A stretch of 64,000 nucleotides of DNA from Streptomyces sp. AC550_RSS872 (GCF_019049285.1 NZ_JAGMUL010000015.1:124001-188000); one strand, 5' to 3'. Shown: positions 33,613-43,750, numbered from the stretch's first letter. The notes: a model not told the origin generated them from the sequence alone. A program made the numbers and translations.

Positions 33613-35307
33613 ATGGAGTATTACGACCTCGGCACCTACACCCGCTCCGTGACCACGTCCTCCGCCCAGGCGCAGCTCTGGTTCGACCGCGGTCTGACGT
33701 GGACGTACGCCTTCCATCACGAGGAGGCCGTCGCCTGCTTCGAAGCCGCCGCACAGGCCGATCCGGACTGCGCCATGGCCCACTGGGGCATCGCCTACGC
33801 GCTCGGCCCGAACTACAACAAACCCTGGGAGTTCTTCGACGAACAGGACCTCGTCCGCACCGTCGACCGCACGCACGCGGCCGTCGAGCTGGCGCACGAG
33901 AAGGCGGCGGCCGCCACCCCCGTGGAACAGGCCCTGATCGCCGCACTGCGCGCCCGTTACCCGCAGGCGAAGGCCGTGGCGGACTGCTCGGTCTGGAACG
34001 CTCCCTACGCCGACAGCATGCGTACGGTCTACGAGCTCGCCCCGGACGACCCGGACGTCGCGACCCTGTACGCCGACGCCCTGATGAACCTCACGCCCTG
34101 GCAGCTGTGGGACCTGAGGACGGGCGAGCCGGCCGCAGGGGCCCGCACCACGCAGGCCAAGGCCGTCCTCGACCGCGCCCTCGCCGGCGACGCGGGACGC
34201 GAGCACACGGGGGTGGTCCACATGTACATCCACCTGATGGAGATGTCCCCGACACCCGAGGCGGCCCTGGCCGTCGCGGACCGGCTGCGCGGCCTCGTGC
34301 CGGACGCCGGGCACCTGCTGCACATGCCCTCGCACCTGGAGGTGCTGTGCGGCGACTACCGCCGGGTGGTCTCCGACAACACCGCGGCCATCGAGGCCGA
34401 CGAGAAGTACCGAGGCCGGGCCGGGGCGATGAACTTCTACACCCTGTACCGCTCGCACAACTACCACTTCAAGATCTACGGCGCGATGTTCCTCGGCCAG
34501 AGCCAGGTCGCCCTCGACACCGCGGCGCAGCTGGAGGCGTCCATCCCGGAAGACCTGCTGCGCGTGCCGAGCCCGCCCATGGCCGACTGGCTGGAGGGAT
34601 TCCTCGCGATGCGGGTGCACGTCCTGATCCGCTTCGGCCGCTGGGAGGACATCCTGGACCTGCCGATGCCCGCCGACCCCGAGCTGTACTGCGTGACGAC
34701 AGCGATGCTCCACTACGCCCGAGGTGTCGCCCTTTCCGCCACCCACCGCGTCCCCGAGGCGGGGACCGAACGCCGGCTCTTCCACGAGGCCGTCGCCCGG
34801 GTCCCCGAGACCCGGATGCTCTTCAACAACACCTGCGCGGACATCCTCTCCATCGCCGCGGCGATGCTCGACGGCGAACTGGAGTACCGCAAGGGCAACC
34901 ACGACGCGGCCTTCGCCGCCCTGGAACGCTCCATCGAACTGGACGACAACCTCCCCTACGACGAGCCGTGGGGCTGGATGCAGCCCACCCGGCATGCCTA
35001 CGGCGCCCTCCTGCTCGAACAGGGACGCGTCGAGGAGGCGGAAGCGGTCTACCGGGCCGACCTGGGCCTCGACGGCACGCTCCCGCGCCCGTCGCAGCAC
35101 CCCGGGAACGTCTGGTCCCTGCACGGCCTGCACGAATGCCTGATGCGGCTGGGCCGGACGGGGGAGGCACAGATGGCGGCCCAGCAGCTGCGCCTGGCCG
35201 CCGCGCTGGCGGACGTACCGATCGAGGCATCCTGCTTCTGCCGACTCGACACGACCACCCGGACGACCGCCCGCACGGCCGCCGACGGGGACTGCTGCGC
35301 CGGCTGA
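33613..35307 (+). CDS. Tetratricopeptide-repeat protein
   Basis: A 564-residue soluble protein built largely of helical pairs. TPR-like units are clear near the N-terminus (FDRGLTWTYAFHHEEAVACFEAA-type pattern, residues 25-47) and the C-terminus (GALLLEQGRVEEAEAVYRADL). The middle has HTGVVHMYIHLMEMS and LHMPSHLEVLCGDY with closely spaced histidines, which could bind a metal. The protein ends with a Cys-rich FCRL and CCAG tail. AGGAGACC precedes the ATG by about 5 nt. Homologues are common in Streptomyces but uncharacterised. It ends one base before the stop of the convergent phosphatase gene. Confidence 0.82.
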   Translation: MEYYDLGTYTRSVTTSSAQAQLWFDRGLTWTYAFHHEEAVACFEAAAQADPDCAMAHWGIAYALGPNYNKPWEFFDEQDLVRTVDRTHAAVELAHEKAAAATPVEQALIAALRARYPQAKAVADCSVWNAPYADSMRTVYELAPDDPDVATLYADALMNLTPWQLWDLRTGEPAAGARTTQAKAVLDRALAGDAGREHTGVVHMYIHLMEMSPTPEAALAVADRLRGLVPDAGHLLHMPSHLEVLCGDYRRVVSDNTAAIEADEKYRGRAGAMNFYTLYRSHNYHFKIYGAMFLGQSQVALDTAAQLEASIPEDLLRVPSPPMADWLEGFLAMRVHVLIRFGRWEDILDLPMPADPELYCVTTAMLHYARGVALSATHRVPEAGTERRLFHEAVARVPETRMLFNNTCADILSIAAAMLDGELEYRKGNHDAAFAALERSIELDDNLPYDEPWGWMQPTRHAYGALLLEQGRVEEAEAVYRADLGLDGTLPRPSQHPGNVWSLHGLHECLMRLGRTGEAQMAAQQLRLAAALADVPIEASCFCRLDTTTRTTARTAADGDCCAG

Positions 35308-35308
35308 C

Positions 35309-37174
35309 TCACCGGTTCGCGGGTGGGCCGGGCAGCGGCTGCTCGAACCAGACGACCTTGCCCGTGCTCACCCTCGTCGCGCCCCAGCGCTGGGCCAGCT
35401 GGTCGACCAGGAACAGCCCCCGGCCGCCCTCGTCGCTCAGCCGCGCGTGCCGCATCCTCGGCACCACCGGGGAGTCGTCACCCACTTCGCAGCGCAGCAC
35501 GTCCGTGCAGAGCAGCCGGAGCGTGATCGGCCGGGACGCGAACCGAACGGCGTTGGCCACCACCTCGCTGACCATGAGCTCGGTGGTCTCCACGAGCGAG
35601 TCGAGCCCCCACTGGCCGAGCGTCCTGCGGGTCAGCCGACGGGCCTGGCCGGCGGTCTGCGGGCGAGGCGCCATGTACCAGTACGCGACGGTCTCCGCCG
35701 GCAGACCCTCGAAGCGGGCGGCGAGCAGCGCGATGTCGTCGTCCCGGCCGCCCGAGCCGAGCGTGCCAAGGGCCTCGTCGCACAGTGTCTCCAGGGCCAG
35801 AGGCCTGGCTCCGGAGGCCGCCGCACGCAGCCGAGCGCACAGCCGCTCCACGCCGGTCAGCACGTCCGAGTCGCGGGACTCGACCAGGCCGTCGGTGTAC
35901 AGCAGCAGCGCGGCCCCGGCCGGAGCATGGGTCTCGACGGACTCGAATCCGCCGCTGCCGACACCGATCGGTGCGCCGGGCGGGACCTGGAGGACGTCGA
36001 CGCTGCCGTCGGGACGCAGAAGCACCGGTGGCGGATGTCCGGCGTTGGACAGCACCAGCCGGTGCTGCACGGGGTCGTACATGGCGTACAGGCAGGTCGC
36101 CGTGTGCTCGCTGCCCAACCGGCCCGCCTGTTCGTCGAGGTGGTGGAGGACCTCGTCCGGGGGCAGATCGAGTCCGGCCAGGGTCTGCACGCTGGTGCGC
36201 AGCTGACCCATGATCGCGGCCGACGTCATGGAGTGGCCCATCACATCGCCGATCACCAGCGCGACACGGTTGCCGGGCAGGGGGATCGCGTCGTACCAGT
36301 CGCCGCCGACCTGCGCGGTCCGCGAGGACGGCAGATAGCGGCTGGCCAGTCGCACGCCGGGCGGCTCCGGGAGGGACGGCGGGAGCATCGTGCGCTGCAA
36401 CGCGTCCGCGACGGACGCCTCCCGCTCGTACAGCATCGCCTTTTCCAGCCCGAGAGCGGTGTGGGTGGCGAGCTGGGAGGCCACGAGCAGGTCGTCGCCG
36501 GTGAAGTCCGGGCGGCCAGGGCCGCGGACGAGGACGACGCTGCCCAGGACGTGGCTGCGGCCGTGCAGCGGGGCGATGACGAGCCGCCGTCCGGGCGGCC
36601 CCGCCGGCGGAACGTTCGCCGTTCCCAGCAGCTCGGCCGCCGCCGCGGCGGCACCTCGAGTGTGTCCCGACACCGGCCGACCGTCCCGCAGCAGTGCGGC
36701 GAGCGGCCCGTCGGGGGCGGGGCGTACGCTGCCCGCCGCCTGGCTCGGGCGGGTGCCGGGCGGGTGCGGTCCGGAGCCCTGCGGGGAGGCGTCCCGGGGC
36801 GGGGCGCGGTCCACGGTGTGCAGACGCAGCACGCCGGGGGCGGCCCCGCTCTCGTCGCCGACCGGGAGCGGGGCGTACAGATGGACGAAGGCCGCGTCGG
36901 CGAAGTCCGGGACGGCCGCCCGGCACAGCTGGTCGAGGGTCTCGTCGAGGTCCATGCCCCCGGCGATACGGCGGGTCGCCGCGTCGAGATACCGCAGCCT
37001 GTCGGTCTGCGGCCCGGTGACGGCGGGTCCGTCGCCGAGCGGGGATCCACGAAGGGCTTCCGCGGGCCGGGGCGAGGGGCCGGGCTGCTGCGGCCGGTAC
37101 GCGAGTGGGGCACGTCCGCGCACGCCGGGCGTCTGTCCCCGGACGTTCTCACCGGCCCCGGGCTGCTTCGTCAT
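35309..37174 (-). CDS. SpoIIE-type phosphatase fused to HATPase (GAF-PP2C-HATPase)
   Basis: A 621-residue cytosolic protein. GAF (about 60-235), SpoIIE PP2C domain (about 255-465) with GGDWYDAIPLPG, VIGDVMGHS and LYTDGLVESRDSD, and C-terminal HATPase (about 475-610) with SEVVANAVRFASR and GGRGLFLVDQLAQRWG. The last blocks closely parallel those of the protein at 27828, so the two are paralogues with different sensors. It joins phosphatase and anti-sigma-like activities in one chain. The ATG at 37174 lies 52 bp after the methyltransferase stop, on the same strand. Confidence 0.88.
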   Translation of the reverse strand: MTKQPGAGENVRGQTPGVRGRAPLAYRPQQPGPSPRPAEALRGSPLGDGPAVTGPQTDRLRYLDAATRRIAGGMDLDETLDQLCRAAVPDFADAAFVHLYAPLPVGDESGAAPGVLRLHTVDRAPPRDASPQGSGPHPPGTRPSQAAGSVRPAPDGPLAALLRDGRPVSGHTRGAAAAAAELLGTANVPPAGPPGRRLVIAPLHGRSHVLGSVVLVRGPGRPDFTGDDLLVASQLATHTALGLEKAMLYEREASVADALQRTMLPPSLPEPPGVRLASRYLPSSRTAQVGGDWYDAIPLPGNRVALVIGDVMGHSMTSAAIMGQLRTSVQTLAGLDLPPDEVLHHLDEQAGRLGSEHTATCLYAMYDPVQHRLVLSNAGHPPPVLLRPDGSVDVLQVPPGAPIGVGSGGFESVETHAPAGAALLLYTDGLVESRDSDVLTGVERLCARLRAAASGARPLALETLCDEALGTLGSGGRDDDIALLAARFEGLPAETVAYWYMAPRPQTAGQARRLTRRTLGQWGLDSLVETTELMVSEVVANAVRFASRPITLRLLCTDVLRCEVGDDSPVVPRMRHARLSDEGGRGLFLVDQLAQRWGATRVSTGKVVWFEQPLPGPPANR

Positions 37175-37226
37175 CCCTGTCCTTCCGGCCGTGCGGCCCG
37201 CGCCAGAGCGGGCGGATCGGCAGTCG

Positions 37227-37907
37227 TCAGGCGTGCCGCCTGCACCGCAGGAAGATCTGCACCTCGGGCTGGATGTCGGCGGCCGCCGGTGCGTAGCTGT
37301 ACGAGGACTCCTCGAGGATCTCGAAGCCCGCCGCCTCGACGACCTCGCGCAGCTCGTCCCGGAGATAGCCGGAGACGCGGATGCTGTTGCCGAGGAACGG
37401 GATCTCGAAGTCGTCCACGTCGGCCTCCACCATCGACAGTGCGAAAAGGCCCTGCGGAACCAGCAGGTGGCGTACGGTCCGCAGGGCGAGGGGAATCTCG
37501 TCGCGCGGCAGCATGAGCAGGGAGAAGAAGGCGGTCACCGCGTCGAAGCGGCCGAGGTCCAGAGGCCCGCCGGGGCGCAGATCCGCGATGTCCGCCTGGT
37601 GGAACACCCCGCCGGGCACATGGGCACGGGCCAGCTTGACCATCCCGTCCGACAGATCCACCCCGACGACCTCGACGCCCGCCGCGGCCAGCTGGCCCGC
37701 GGTCGGGAGCCCGGTGCCGCACCCCAGGTCCAGCGCCCGGGATCCGGCCGGCAGGGACCCGACGAGCCATTCGGCTGCCGCGACCTGCCCTTCCTTGTGC
37801 GGGAAGGCCTCGTCGTAACGCTCGCCGATGGCGTCGAAGGCCTCGGCCTGACCTGTGCGGTCGGGCCGTGGGGTCCCGTGGTCGAGCTCGTCGGCAGGGT
37901 TGCTCAC
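37227..37907 (-). CDS. Class I SAM-dependent methyltransferase
   Basis: A 226-residue Rossmann methyltransferase. The SAM motif I is ALDLGCGTGLPTAGQLA (near 52-68), acidic motif II is VVGVDLSDGMVKLA, and motif IV is FDAVTAFFSLLMLPRDEIP. No N-terminal extension or membrane segment. The GTG at 37907 has GAGGAG upstream, better than the in-frame ATG at 37931. The acceptor is unknown; the small size and motif II fit ubiquinone/small-molecule methyltransferases of the UbiE type. It may be co-transcribed with the phosphatase gene that follows. Confidence 0.85.
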   Translation of the reverse strand: MSNPADELDHGTPRPDRTGQAEAFDAIGERYDEAFPHKEGQVAAAEWLVGSLPAGSRALDLGCGTGLPTAGQLAAAGVEVVGVDLSDGMVKLARAHVPGGVFHQADIADLRPGGPLDLGRFDAVTAFFSLLMLPRDEIPLALRTVRHLLVPQGLFALSMVEADVDDFEIPFLGNSIRVSGYLRDELREVVEAAGFEILEESSYSYAPAAADIQPEVQIFLRCRRHA

Positions 37908-38007
37908 AAGGCGTCTCCTCTGAGGCATTATGGGGCATTTTTTCGGATCTACACAGGAATCTCTACGGGGTGCCACGGAGACGGTCGCCCCCGAGGTGCT
38001 TCGAAGG

Positions 38008-39822
38008 TCAGGGCAGCTCGGCCTGTGCGGGGCTGTCGTCGAGGAAGCCGCCCGACTGGTGCTTCCACAGCTTGGCGTAGGCGCCGTCCAACGCGAGCAG
38101 GCCGTCGTGCGTGCCCTGCTCGACGATCTGTCCACGGTCGAGGACGACGAGCCGGTCCATGCCGGCGACCGTGCTCAGCCGGTGTGCCACCACGAGCGCC
38201 GTCCGCCCGTCCATGAGCCGCCACAGCGCCTCCTGGACCAGGATCTCGCTCTCGGAGTCCAGCGCGCTGGTCGCCTCGTCGAGCAGCAGGATCGGCGCGT
38301 CGCGCAGGATCGCCCGGGCGAGGGCGACCCGCTGGCGTTGACCGCCGGACAGCTTGACGCCGCGTTCGCCCACCATGGTGTCGAAGCCGTGCGGCAGCGC
38401 GTCGGCGAACTCCGTGACATGCGCCGCCTCGGCCGCGCGGCGGATCTCGGCCTCGGTGGCGTCCGGCCGGGCGAACGCGATGTTCTCTCGCAGCGTGCGG
38501 TGGAACATCGCCGGGTCCTGCGGCACGTACGCCATCATTCCGCGCAGGTCCGCCTGGCGCAGCCTGCTGATGTCCTGACCGCCGACCAGGATCCGCCCGC
38601 CCTCGATGTCCGTCATCCGCAACAGCAGCCGGGTGAGCGTGGTCTTGCCGCCGCCCGACCGGCCGACCAGGCCGATCTTCGCTCCGGCGGGCACCTCCAG
38701 CTCGAGGCCCTGGAACAGCGGCCGGCCACCGGCGTGGGCGAAGGTCACCTTCTCGAAGCGGACGTCGGCCGCACCGGGCAGCAGCGGCTCCGGCGTCGCC
38801 GGATCGAGTACGGTCGGCGGCGTCAGCAGCAGTTCGGTGAACTGCGCGGCCTCCGTCATCGAGCTCTCCAGGCGACGGTAGATCTGGTTGAACTCGAACA
38901 TGATCCGCGTCGCGTTGGTGTAGTAGGTGAACGCGACCACGATCGCCTCCACGCCGTGCGCGCCCCCGCCGAGCGTGACCGCGAGCAGCAGGCCCAGCGC
39001 GTTGGTGAGCACCGACATCGGCGCGACCAGTGTGTCGATGCGCAGATTGCCGTAGTCCCACGACCGCAGGGTGAGCCGGCGCGATGCCGCGACCCGGGAG
39101 CGGTGCTCGGCGGCCTCGCGCTCCTCGGCGGCGAACGCCCGCACCGTGTCCATGTTCATCAGGCTGTCGGCGACATGCCCGGACACCCGGGCGATGGCCT
39201 CCTCCCGCAGGTCGACGAGCGCCTGACGGCGCCGGATCAGGGGCACCACGCACAGCGCGGTCACCACGATCATCGTGAGAAGTCCGACGACCAGCAGCGG
39301 TTCATAGCGCCACAGCACCACCGCGCCGAACACGAGCGGCACGAAACTGCCCACGATCTGGAACGTCAGCGTGTCGACGAACTGCTCGAAACGGGACGCG
39401 AAGCTCAGGACGCGCTTGGTGAGCGACCCGGCGAAGTTGTCGTGGAAGAACGCGGCGTCCTTGGCGAACAGCTCGTCCATCCCGATGACGTACAGATGCT
39501 CGATGCCCAGGGCGTCCAGACGGTTGAGGCAGTGCAGGGCGACGCGCCACAGCGCTTCCGCGAGCAGCAGCACACCGACGAAGCCGAGGACGTACGGCAG
39601 GGTCGAGCCGAGGGTGACGTCCTTGTCGCTCGCGATGCCGCCGACCAGCTTGGCGACGATCAGCGGCGCGATGTAGTTGATCCCGATGTTGCCCGCCGCC
39701 GACAACAGCATCGCCGGTACCGTCAGCCATCGGAGACGGGTCAACTCCCGTCCGTAGTAACGAAGTGCGAGAAGCACCGAGCGTTTGCCCGGTAGGACCC
39801 TGCGCGATTCAGGCGTTCCCAT
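38008..39822 (-). CDS. ABC transporter, fused permease and ATPase (exporter type)
   Basis: A 604-residue half-transporter of the ABC exporter class. Six transmembrane helices span about residues 30-310, followed by the ATPase: Walker A GRSGGGKTT, Q-loop VPQDPAMF, signature LSGGQRQRVALARA, Walker B ILLLDEATSALDSES and the switch histidine in VVAHRLST. As a half-transporter it should work as a homodimer or with a partner not present here. Substrate unknown (lipid, peptide or drug). The ATG at 39822 is preceded by AGGGGTGGG. It is followed 100 bp later by the methyltransferase gene. Confidence 0.88.
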   Translation of the reverse strand: MGTPESRRVLPGKRSVLLALRYYGRELTRLRWLTVPAMLLSAAGNIGINYIAPLIVAKLVGGIASDKDVTLGSTLPYVLGFVGVLLLAEALWRVALHCLNRLDALGIEHLYVIGMDELFAKDAAFFHDNFAGSLTKRVLSFASRFEQFVDTLTFQIVGSFVPLVFGAVVLWRYEPLLVVGLLTMIVVTALCVVPLIRRRQALVDLREEAIARVSGHVADSLMNMDTVRAFAAEEREAAEHRSRVAASRRLTLRSWDYGNLRIDTLVAPMSVLTNALGLLLAVTLGGGAHGVEAIVVAFTYYTNATRIMFEFNQIYRRLESSMTEAAQFTELLLTPPTVLDPATPEPLLPGAADVRFEKVTFAHAGGRPLFQGLELEVPAGAKIGLVGRSGGGKTTLTRLLLRMTDIEGGRILVGGQDISRLRQADLRGMMAYVPQDPAMFHRTLRENIAFARPDATEAEIRRAAEAAHVTEFADALPHGFDTMVGERGVKLSGGQRQRVALARAILRDAPILLLDEATSALDSESEILVQEALWRLMDGRTALVVAHRLSTVAGMDRLVVLDRGQIVEQGTHDGLLALDGAYAKLWKHQSGGFLDDSPAQAELP

Positions 39823-40087
39823 CCCACCCCTGTGAGGTTCTGCGGCGGCCCGCCGCACGCTGCCAAAGGCAGAGGCGGCAACGGCTACGTGGAGTTACGG
39901 TTCGAGTACGCAGTGTCCCGTGTCGGCAGTCGCGGCGTCCAAGGGTTTTCCGGCCGACGGTGGCGTGGACGTGACTTCCCCGTACCACAAGTAACATGAT
40001 CCACTTCTCTCTCGGGTGCCCCGTCGCGGTCACCCTCGACGCCCGCTGGGCGGCCGCCCCCCTGGTAGTAGAACTCCGAGGACATCG

Positions 40088-40246
<159 letters not shown>

Positions 40247-40484
40247 GGGCGTCTGCTGACCTGCGCCGTCTTCACGCTCGCGGTGATCACCGGCCGCGCT
40301 GCGCCACGAGCGACGAACCGGGGGCCGGCGTCCCCAGGAGCCCCTCTCTTCCGCTCTCTTCCGTGATGTCCCATGGGCTCCTACCCTTCCGGACGCGTAG
40401 CCGCGCTCAGCCTGGGAACGAGCAGCGTTGGACGTACCAGGACGAGTCACCGCGGCCGGCGGCGGACGGGCCGGAGAAGGTGTG

Positions 40485-40922
40485 ATGGCGACCGATTCGC
40501 GTGGAGGCGGCAAACCGTCTTCCGAAGGGACACAGGACTGCGAGGTCAGGTTTGACGGGGGATTCGGTGATGTGACAAGAGCCCGCCTCAGCGCGGAGAA
40601 GTATCTGACGACACTCGCGCGGTCCGCACCGCCTCAGACGCCCGAGCGCCGGGACGACATCGTGCTCGTGGTCACCGAACTCGCCGCCAACGCGATCCAG
40701 TACGCGCCGGGACCGTTCGGACTGACGCTGCGCAAGGCGTTCGACGGCGTGCATGTGACGCTCAGCGACACGAGCACCACGCCCCCGGCGCCCCGCCCCT
40801 TCCACCCCGGCACCGGCAGTGGCGGCGGCATCGGCTGGTATCTGATCCACACGCTGTGCGACCAGGTGAGCGTGGTGGTGCGGAAGGACGGCAAGGACGT
40901 GCACGCGTTCCTGCCCTGGTGA
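40485..40922 (+). CDS. HATPase anti-sigma/serine-kinase-like protein
   Basis: A 145-residue GHKL ATPase-domain protein of the RsbW/SpoIIAB-like type common in Streptomyces. The N-box is VVTELAANAIQYAPG and the G-box GGGIGWYLIHTL. Such proteins bind sigma factors or phosphorylate STAS antagonists. The ATG at 40485 has GGAGAAGG upstream; a GTG three bases earlier is possible. The N-terminus (about 25 residues) is disordered. It is the first of three similar single-domain proteins here (also 41009 and 44314), close to two SigB-family sigma genes. Confidence 0.85.
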   Translation: MATDSRGGGKPSSEGTQDCEVRFDGGFGDVTRARLSAEKYLTTLARSAPPQTPERRDDIVLVVTELAANAIQYAPGPFGLTLRKAFDGVHVTLSDTSTTPPAPRPFHPGTGSGGGIGWYLIHTLCDQVSVVVRKDGKDVHAFLPW

Positions 40923-41008
40923 TCTGCGGGGCCCTCTGGTCTGCCGGCCTGCCTGCCTGCCGGCCCGCCTAGTCGCCCCGGCACGAGCGGGCGCAGGCGG
41001 ACGGACGC

Positions 41009-41449
41009 TCAGCTCAGCGGCACCAGCAACGTGACCGTCTTGCCGCCCGCACGGCGCCGCTCAATGTGGATCTCGCGGGACAGACGGATGATCAGAGGCC
41101 ATCCGTATCCGCCGCACTCGTGCGCGTGGGGGAGCGTGCCGGGTCCGTACGCGGCGGAGGGGACGGCGTCGCTGTAGTCGTGCACGCTCAGTTTCACCCC
41201 TTCCGGCAGCAGGGCCACCTCGAACCCCGCCAGGCCGCCGCCGTGCCGGATGGCGTTGGTGACCGCCTCCGACACGACGAGCAGCAGATCCATGACGGCT
41301 CGCTCACTCGCCGGGCCGGACGGAGCACCCCAGTGCTCTTCCACGACCGACCGCACATAACTCCGTGCCGTCGCCGCGCTGGTGATCGGGACCGGCCGTG
41401 GACGCACCGTCCGGCGGTCCCCGGCCGGACGCTGCCCGGTCGGCTTCAC
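41009..41449 (-). CDS. HATPase anti-sigma/serine-kinase-like protein
   Basis: A 146-residue GHKL ATPase-domain protein. The N-box is VSEAVTNAIRHGGG and the G-box GGYGWPLIIRLSREIHIE. It starts at GTG 41449 with no strong ribosome site. It is convergent with the HATPase protein at 40485 and lies downstream of the SigB-family sigma gene at 41598-42479 on the same strand (148 bp gap), the arrangement expected for a sigma factor and its anti-sigma factor. Pairing with that sigma is inference. Confidence 0.84.
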   Translation of the reverse strand: MKPTGQRPAGDRRTVRPRPVPITSAATARSYVRSVVEEHWGAPSGPASERAVMDLLLVVSEAVTNAIRHGGGLAGFEVALLPEGVKLSVHDYSDAVPSAAYGPGTLPHAHECGGYGWPLIIRLSREIHIERRRAGGKTVTLLVPLS

Positions 41450-41597
41450 GGTCGCTCGTGCGCCGCCCGCGAAACGCTCATCACTCCCCGAGCATCGCGG
41501 GCGCGCACCAAGAGGGCTACGGCTTCTGTCACTTCACCATTCCTCGCACGCTGTCGTCCCCGCTTCTCGTCGTCCGTCCGGGCTCCTGGGGCTGCGC

Positions 41598-42479
41598 TTA
41601 CCCGGGCGCGGCCGAATCATGGGGCGCTGGTGCGCCGCAGCAAGGTCCCTGCTGCGCCCCCTGGTCGAGCGCCTCGTCCCGGATCCGCGCGCAGCACCGG
41701 CTGATGAGGCGGGAGACGTGCATCTGGGAGATGCCCAGCTGCTCGGCGATGCGGCTCTGCGTCATGTCCTCGAAGAAGCGCATGTACAAAATGGCGCGCT
41801 CGCGCTCGGGCAGGCGCCGCAGGCCTTCCTTCGCCGCCTCCCGGTCGACGACGACGTCGTACGCCTCGTCGCAGCCGCCGATCGTGTCGGCGAGGCTGAA
41901 GCCGTCGTCGCTGGCGGACATCTCGGCGTCGAGGGACAGGGTGCTGAAGCTCTCCATGGCCTCCAGCCCGGTGTTGACCTCGTCCTCGGTGAGCCCCGCG
42001 TGGGCGGCGATCTCGGTGGCCGACGGGTTGGCGCCGCCGGCGTGGTCGGTGAGGTCGCGGCGTGCGATCCGTACCTTGTTGCGCAGCTCCTGGACGCGAC
42101 GGGGGACCCTGAGCGCCCACATCCGGTCGCGGAAGTGGCGCTTGATCTCCCCGGTGACGGTGGGCACGGCGTAGCTCTCGAAGGCGCCTCGGCCGGGTTC
42201 GTAGCGGTCTATAGCCTTCACCAGTCCGAGCGCCGCGACCTGACGCAGATCCTCCAGCGATTCACCGCGGTTGCGGAATCGGCCGGCGATGCGGTGGGCC
42301 ATGGGCAGCCACACCTCGGTCAGTTCGTCACGCACCGCGTCTCGCTCGGGCCCCTCGGGCAGAGCGGCGAGGCGGGCGAAGCCGGCCGCGGTGTCGGGGG
42401 CGTCGTCGTGGACGCGGCCACCGGACACGCGGGGACGGGCGGGCAGGTCGGAACCGTGTGCGGACGTCTCAACCAGCAT
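41598..42479 (-). CDS. RNA polymerase sigma factor, SigB/SigF family
   Basis: A 293-residue group 3 sigma factor. Region 2 contains MAHRIAGRFRNRGESLEDLRQVAALGL and AVPTVTGEIKRHFRD; region 3 has VPRRVQELRNKV and the helix-turn-helix near IAAHAGLTEDEV; region 4 has LYMRFFEDMTQSRIAEQLGISQMHVSRLIS. The C-terminus carries a short Cys-containing tail (GPCCGAP) not usual in the family. ATG 42479 has AGGAG about 9 nt upstream. It is divergent from a second sigma gene of the same family across 314 bp and followed by a HATPase protein, probably its anti-sigma factor. Confidence 0.87.
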   Translation of the reverse strand: MLVETSAHGSDLPARPRVSGGRVHDDAPDTAAGFARLAALPEGPERDAVRDELTEVWLPMAHRIAGRFRNRGESLEDLRQVAALGLVKAIDRYEPGRGAFESYAVPTVTGEIKRHFRDRMWALRVPRRVQELRNKVRIARRDLTDHAGGANPSATEIAAHAGLTEDEVNTGLEAMESFSTLSLDAEMSASDDGFSLADTIGGCDEAYDVVVDREAAKEGLRRLPERERAILYMRFFEDMTQSRIAEQLGISQMHVSRLISRCCARIRDEALDQGAQQGPCCGAPAPHDSAAPG

Positions 42480-42793
42480 GCGGAACAGCTCCTGAACGGC
42501 GTTCTCAGGGAATCTCCGTGGAAACGGTGCGGGTGCGGATGCGGATGCCTGGGCGGGAACGGCCCTGGAGTGGTCACACCTGTCGCACCGGAGCGCCTCT
42601 GGTCCGAAGCACGAAATCCCGCATGCCCCGCAACTCCGTACGTAAACGAGTAGGGGTGGATGAAGGGTGGGGGAGGGGGCTTGGGCGTGGTGGTGGGGCG
42701 TTTCTCGGCGAAGGGGGCCGTCGGGGGGCGCATGAGACGCGAGAGTTCGGGCACGCGGGAAGGACAACTGGTTCCGGTGATGGGGAGGGCGGC
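42480..42793. other. Divergent region between two sigma-factor genes
   Basis: This 314-bp region must hold promoters for both sigma genes. It includes four near-identical hexamers (GGTGCG, GGTGCG, GATGCG, GATGCC, 42526-42549). I looked for the SigB-type consensus (GNNT, 14-16 bp, GGGTA) and saw no convincing copy. No gene seen. Confidence 0.5.
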
Positions 42794-43669
42794 ATGGCAG
42801 CCGTGACGGTGGCGCAGGCAACGGCCACGGCAGAGGAGACGGTCACGACGGACGGGGCGGCGCTGCCGCTGATCGAGGATCCGACGAGGGTGAGCCCGCA
42901 GGACGCACGCGAATTGTCGCGTCAGTTCTTCGACCGACTGGTCATGCTGCAAGAGGGCACGCACGACCACCAGTACGTGCGCAACACGCTGATCGAGATG
43001 AACCTGTCGCTCGTGCGGTACGCGGCCTCGCGGTTCCGCGCTCGCGGGGACTCGCTGGAGGACATCGTCCAGGTCGGAACCATCGGGCTGATCAAGGCCA
43101 TCGACCGCTTCGAGGTGTCCCGGGAGGTCGAGTTCACGACCTTCGCGGTGCCGTACATCGTCGGCGAGATCAAGCGCTTCTTCCGCGACACGAGCTGGGC
43201 CGTCCATGTGCCGCGCCGGCTCCAGGAGGCGCGCGCGGAGCTGGCCAAGGCGACGGAGGAACTCGGTTCCAGGCTGGGCCGTACGCCGACCACCCGTGAG
43301 CTCTCGGAGCTGATGTCCCTCTCGGAGGAAGAGGTCATCGAGGCCCGCAAGGCCGCCAACTGCTACCAGTCCGCCTCCCTCGACGCCGCCGTCACCTCCG
43401 ATTCCGAGAACACCGAGTCCGTGCTGGCCACGTTCCTCGGTGAGGAGGATCCGTCGCTGGAACTCGTGGAGGACTTCCACTCGTTGGCGCCCCTGATCGC
43501 CGAACTGGGCGAACGTGAGCGCCGGATCATCCATCTGCGCTTCGTCGAAGAGCTCACCCAGGCCCAGATCGCCGACCGGATCGGCGTCTCCCAGATGCAC
43601 GTCTCGCGTCTCATCAGCCGCATCATCAAGCAACTGCGCGCCGGCCTGCTGGAGCCCGGGGTCGCCTGA
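42794..43669 (+). CDS. RNA polymerase sigma factor, SigB/SigF family
   Basis: A 291-residue stress-type sigma factor. After a variable N-terminus, region 2 reads LVRYAASRFRARGDSLEDIVQVG and VPYIVGEIKRFFRDTSWAVHVP, region 3 RLQEARAELAKATEELGSRLG, and region 4 IIHLRFVEELTQAQIADRIGVSQMHVSRLIS. It resembles SigB-group sigmas of S. coelicolor, which govern osmotic and oxidative stress, but I do not assign an orthologue. ATG 42794 has GGGGAGGG close upstream. Two HATPase proteins and a STAS protein nearby are candidate partners. Confidence 0.87.
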   Translation: MAAVTVAQATATAEETVTTDGAALPLIEDPTRVSPQDARELSRQFFDRLVMLQEGTHDHQYVRNTLIEMNLSLVRYAASRFRARGDSLEDIVQVGTIGLIKAIDRFEVSREVEFTTFAVPYIVGEIKRFFRDTSWAVHVPRRLQEARAELAKATEELGSRLGRTPTTRELSELMSLSEEEVIEARKAANCYQSASLDAAVTSDSENTESVLATFLGEEDPSLELVEDFHSLAPLIAELGERERRIIHLRFVEELTQAQIADRIGVSQMHVSRLISRIIKQLRAGLLEPGVA

Positions 43670-43750
43670 CGGCACCTACGGAGTCGCTCCCGCGCTCGCG
43701 GAGGGAATCGGCAGCGGGGAGGGCCGTGGCGAGGTGGCCGTGGGCTTGGC

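Noticed and set aside
30834..36206. A 1,790-codon open frame on the plus strand
   Set aside because: It is antisense to two well-supported SpoIIE-type genes, overlaps the TPR gene and consists of Arg/Pro/Gly-rich sequence typical of GC-rich shadow frames.
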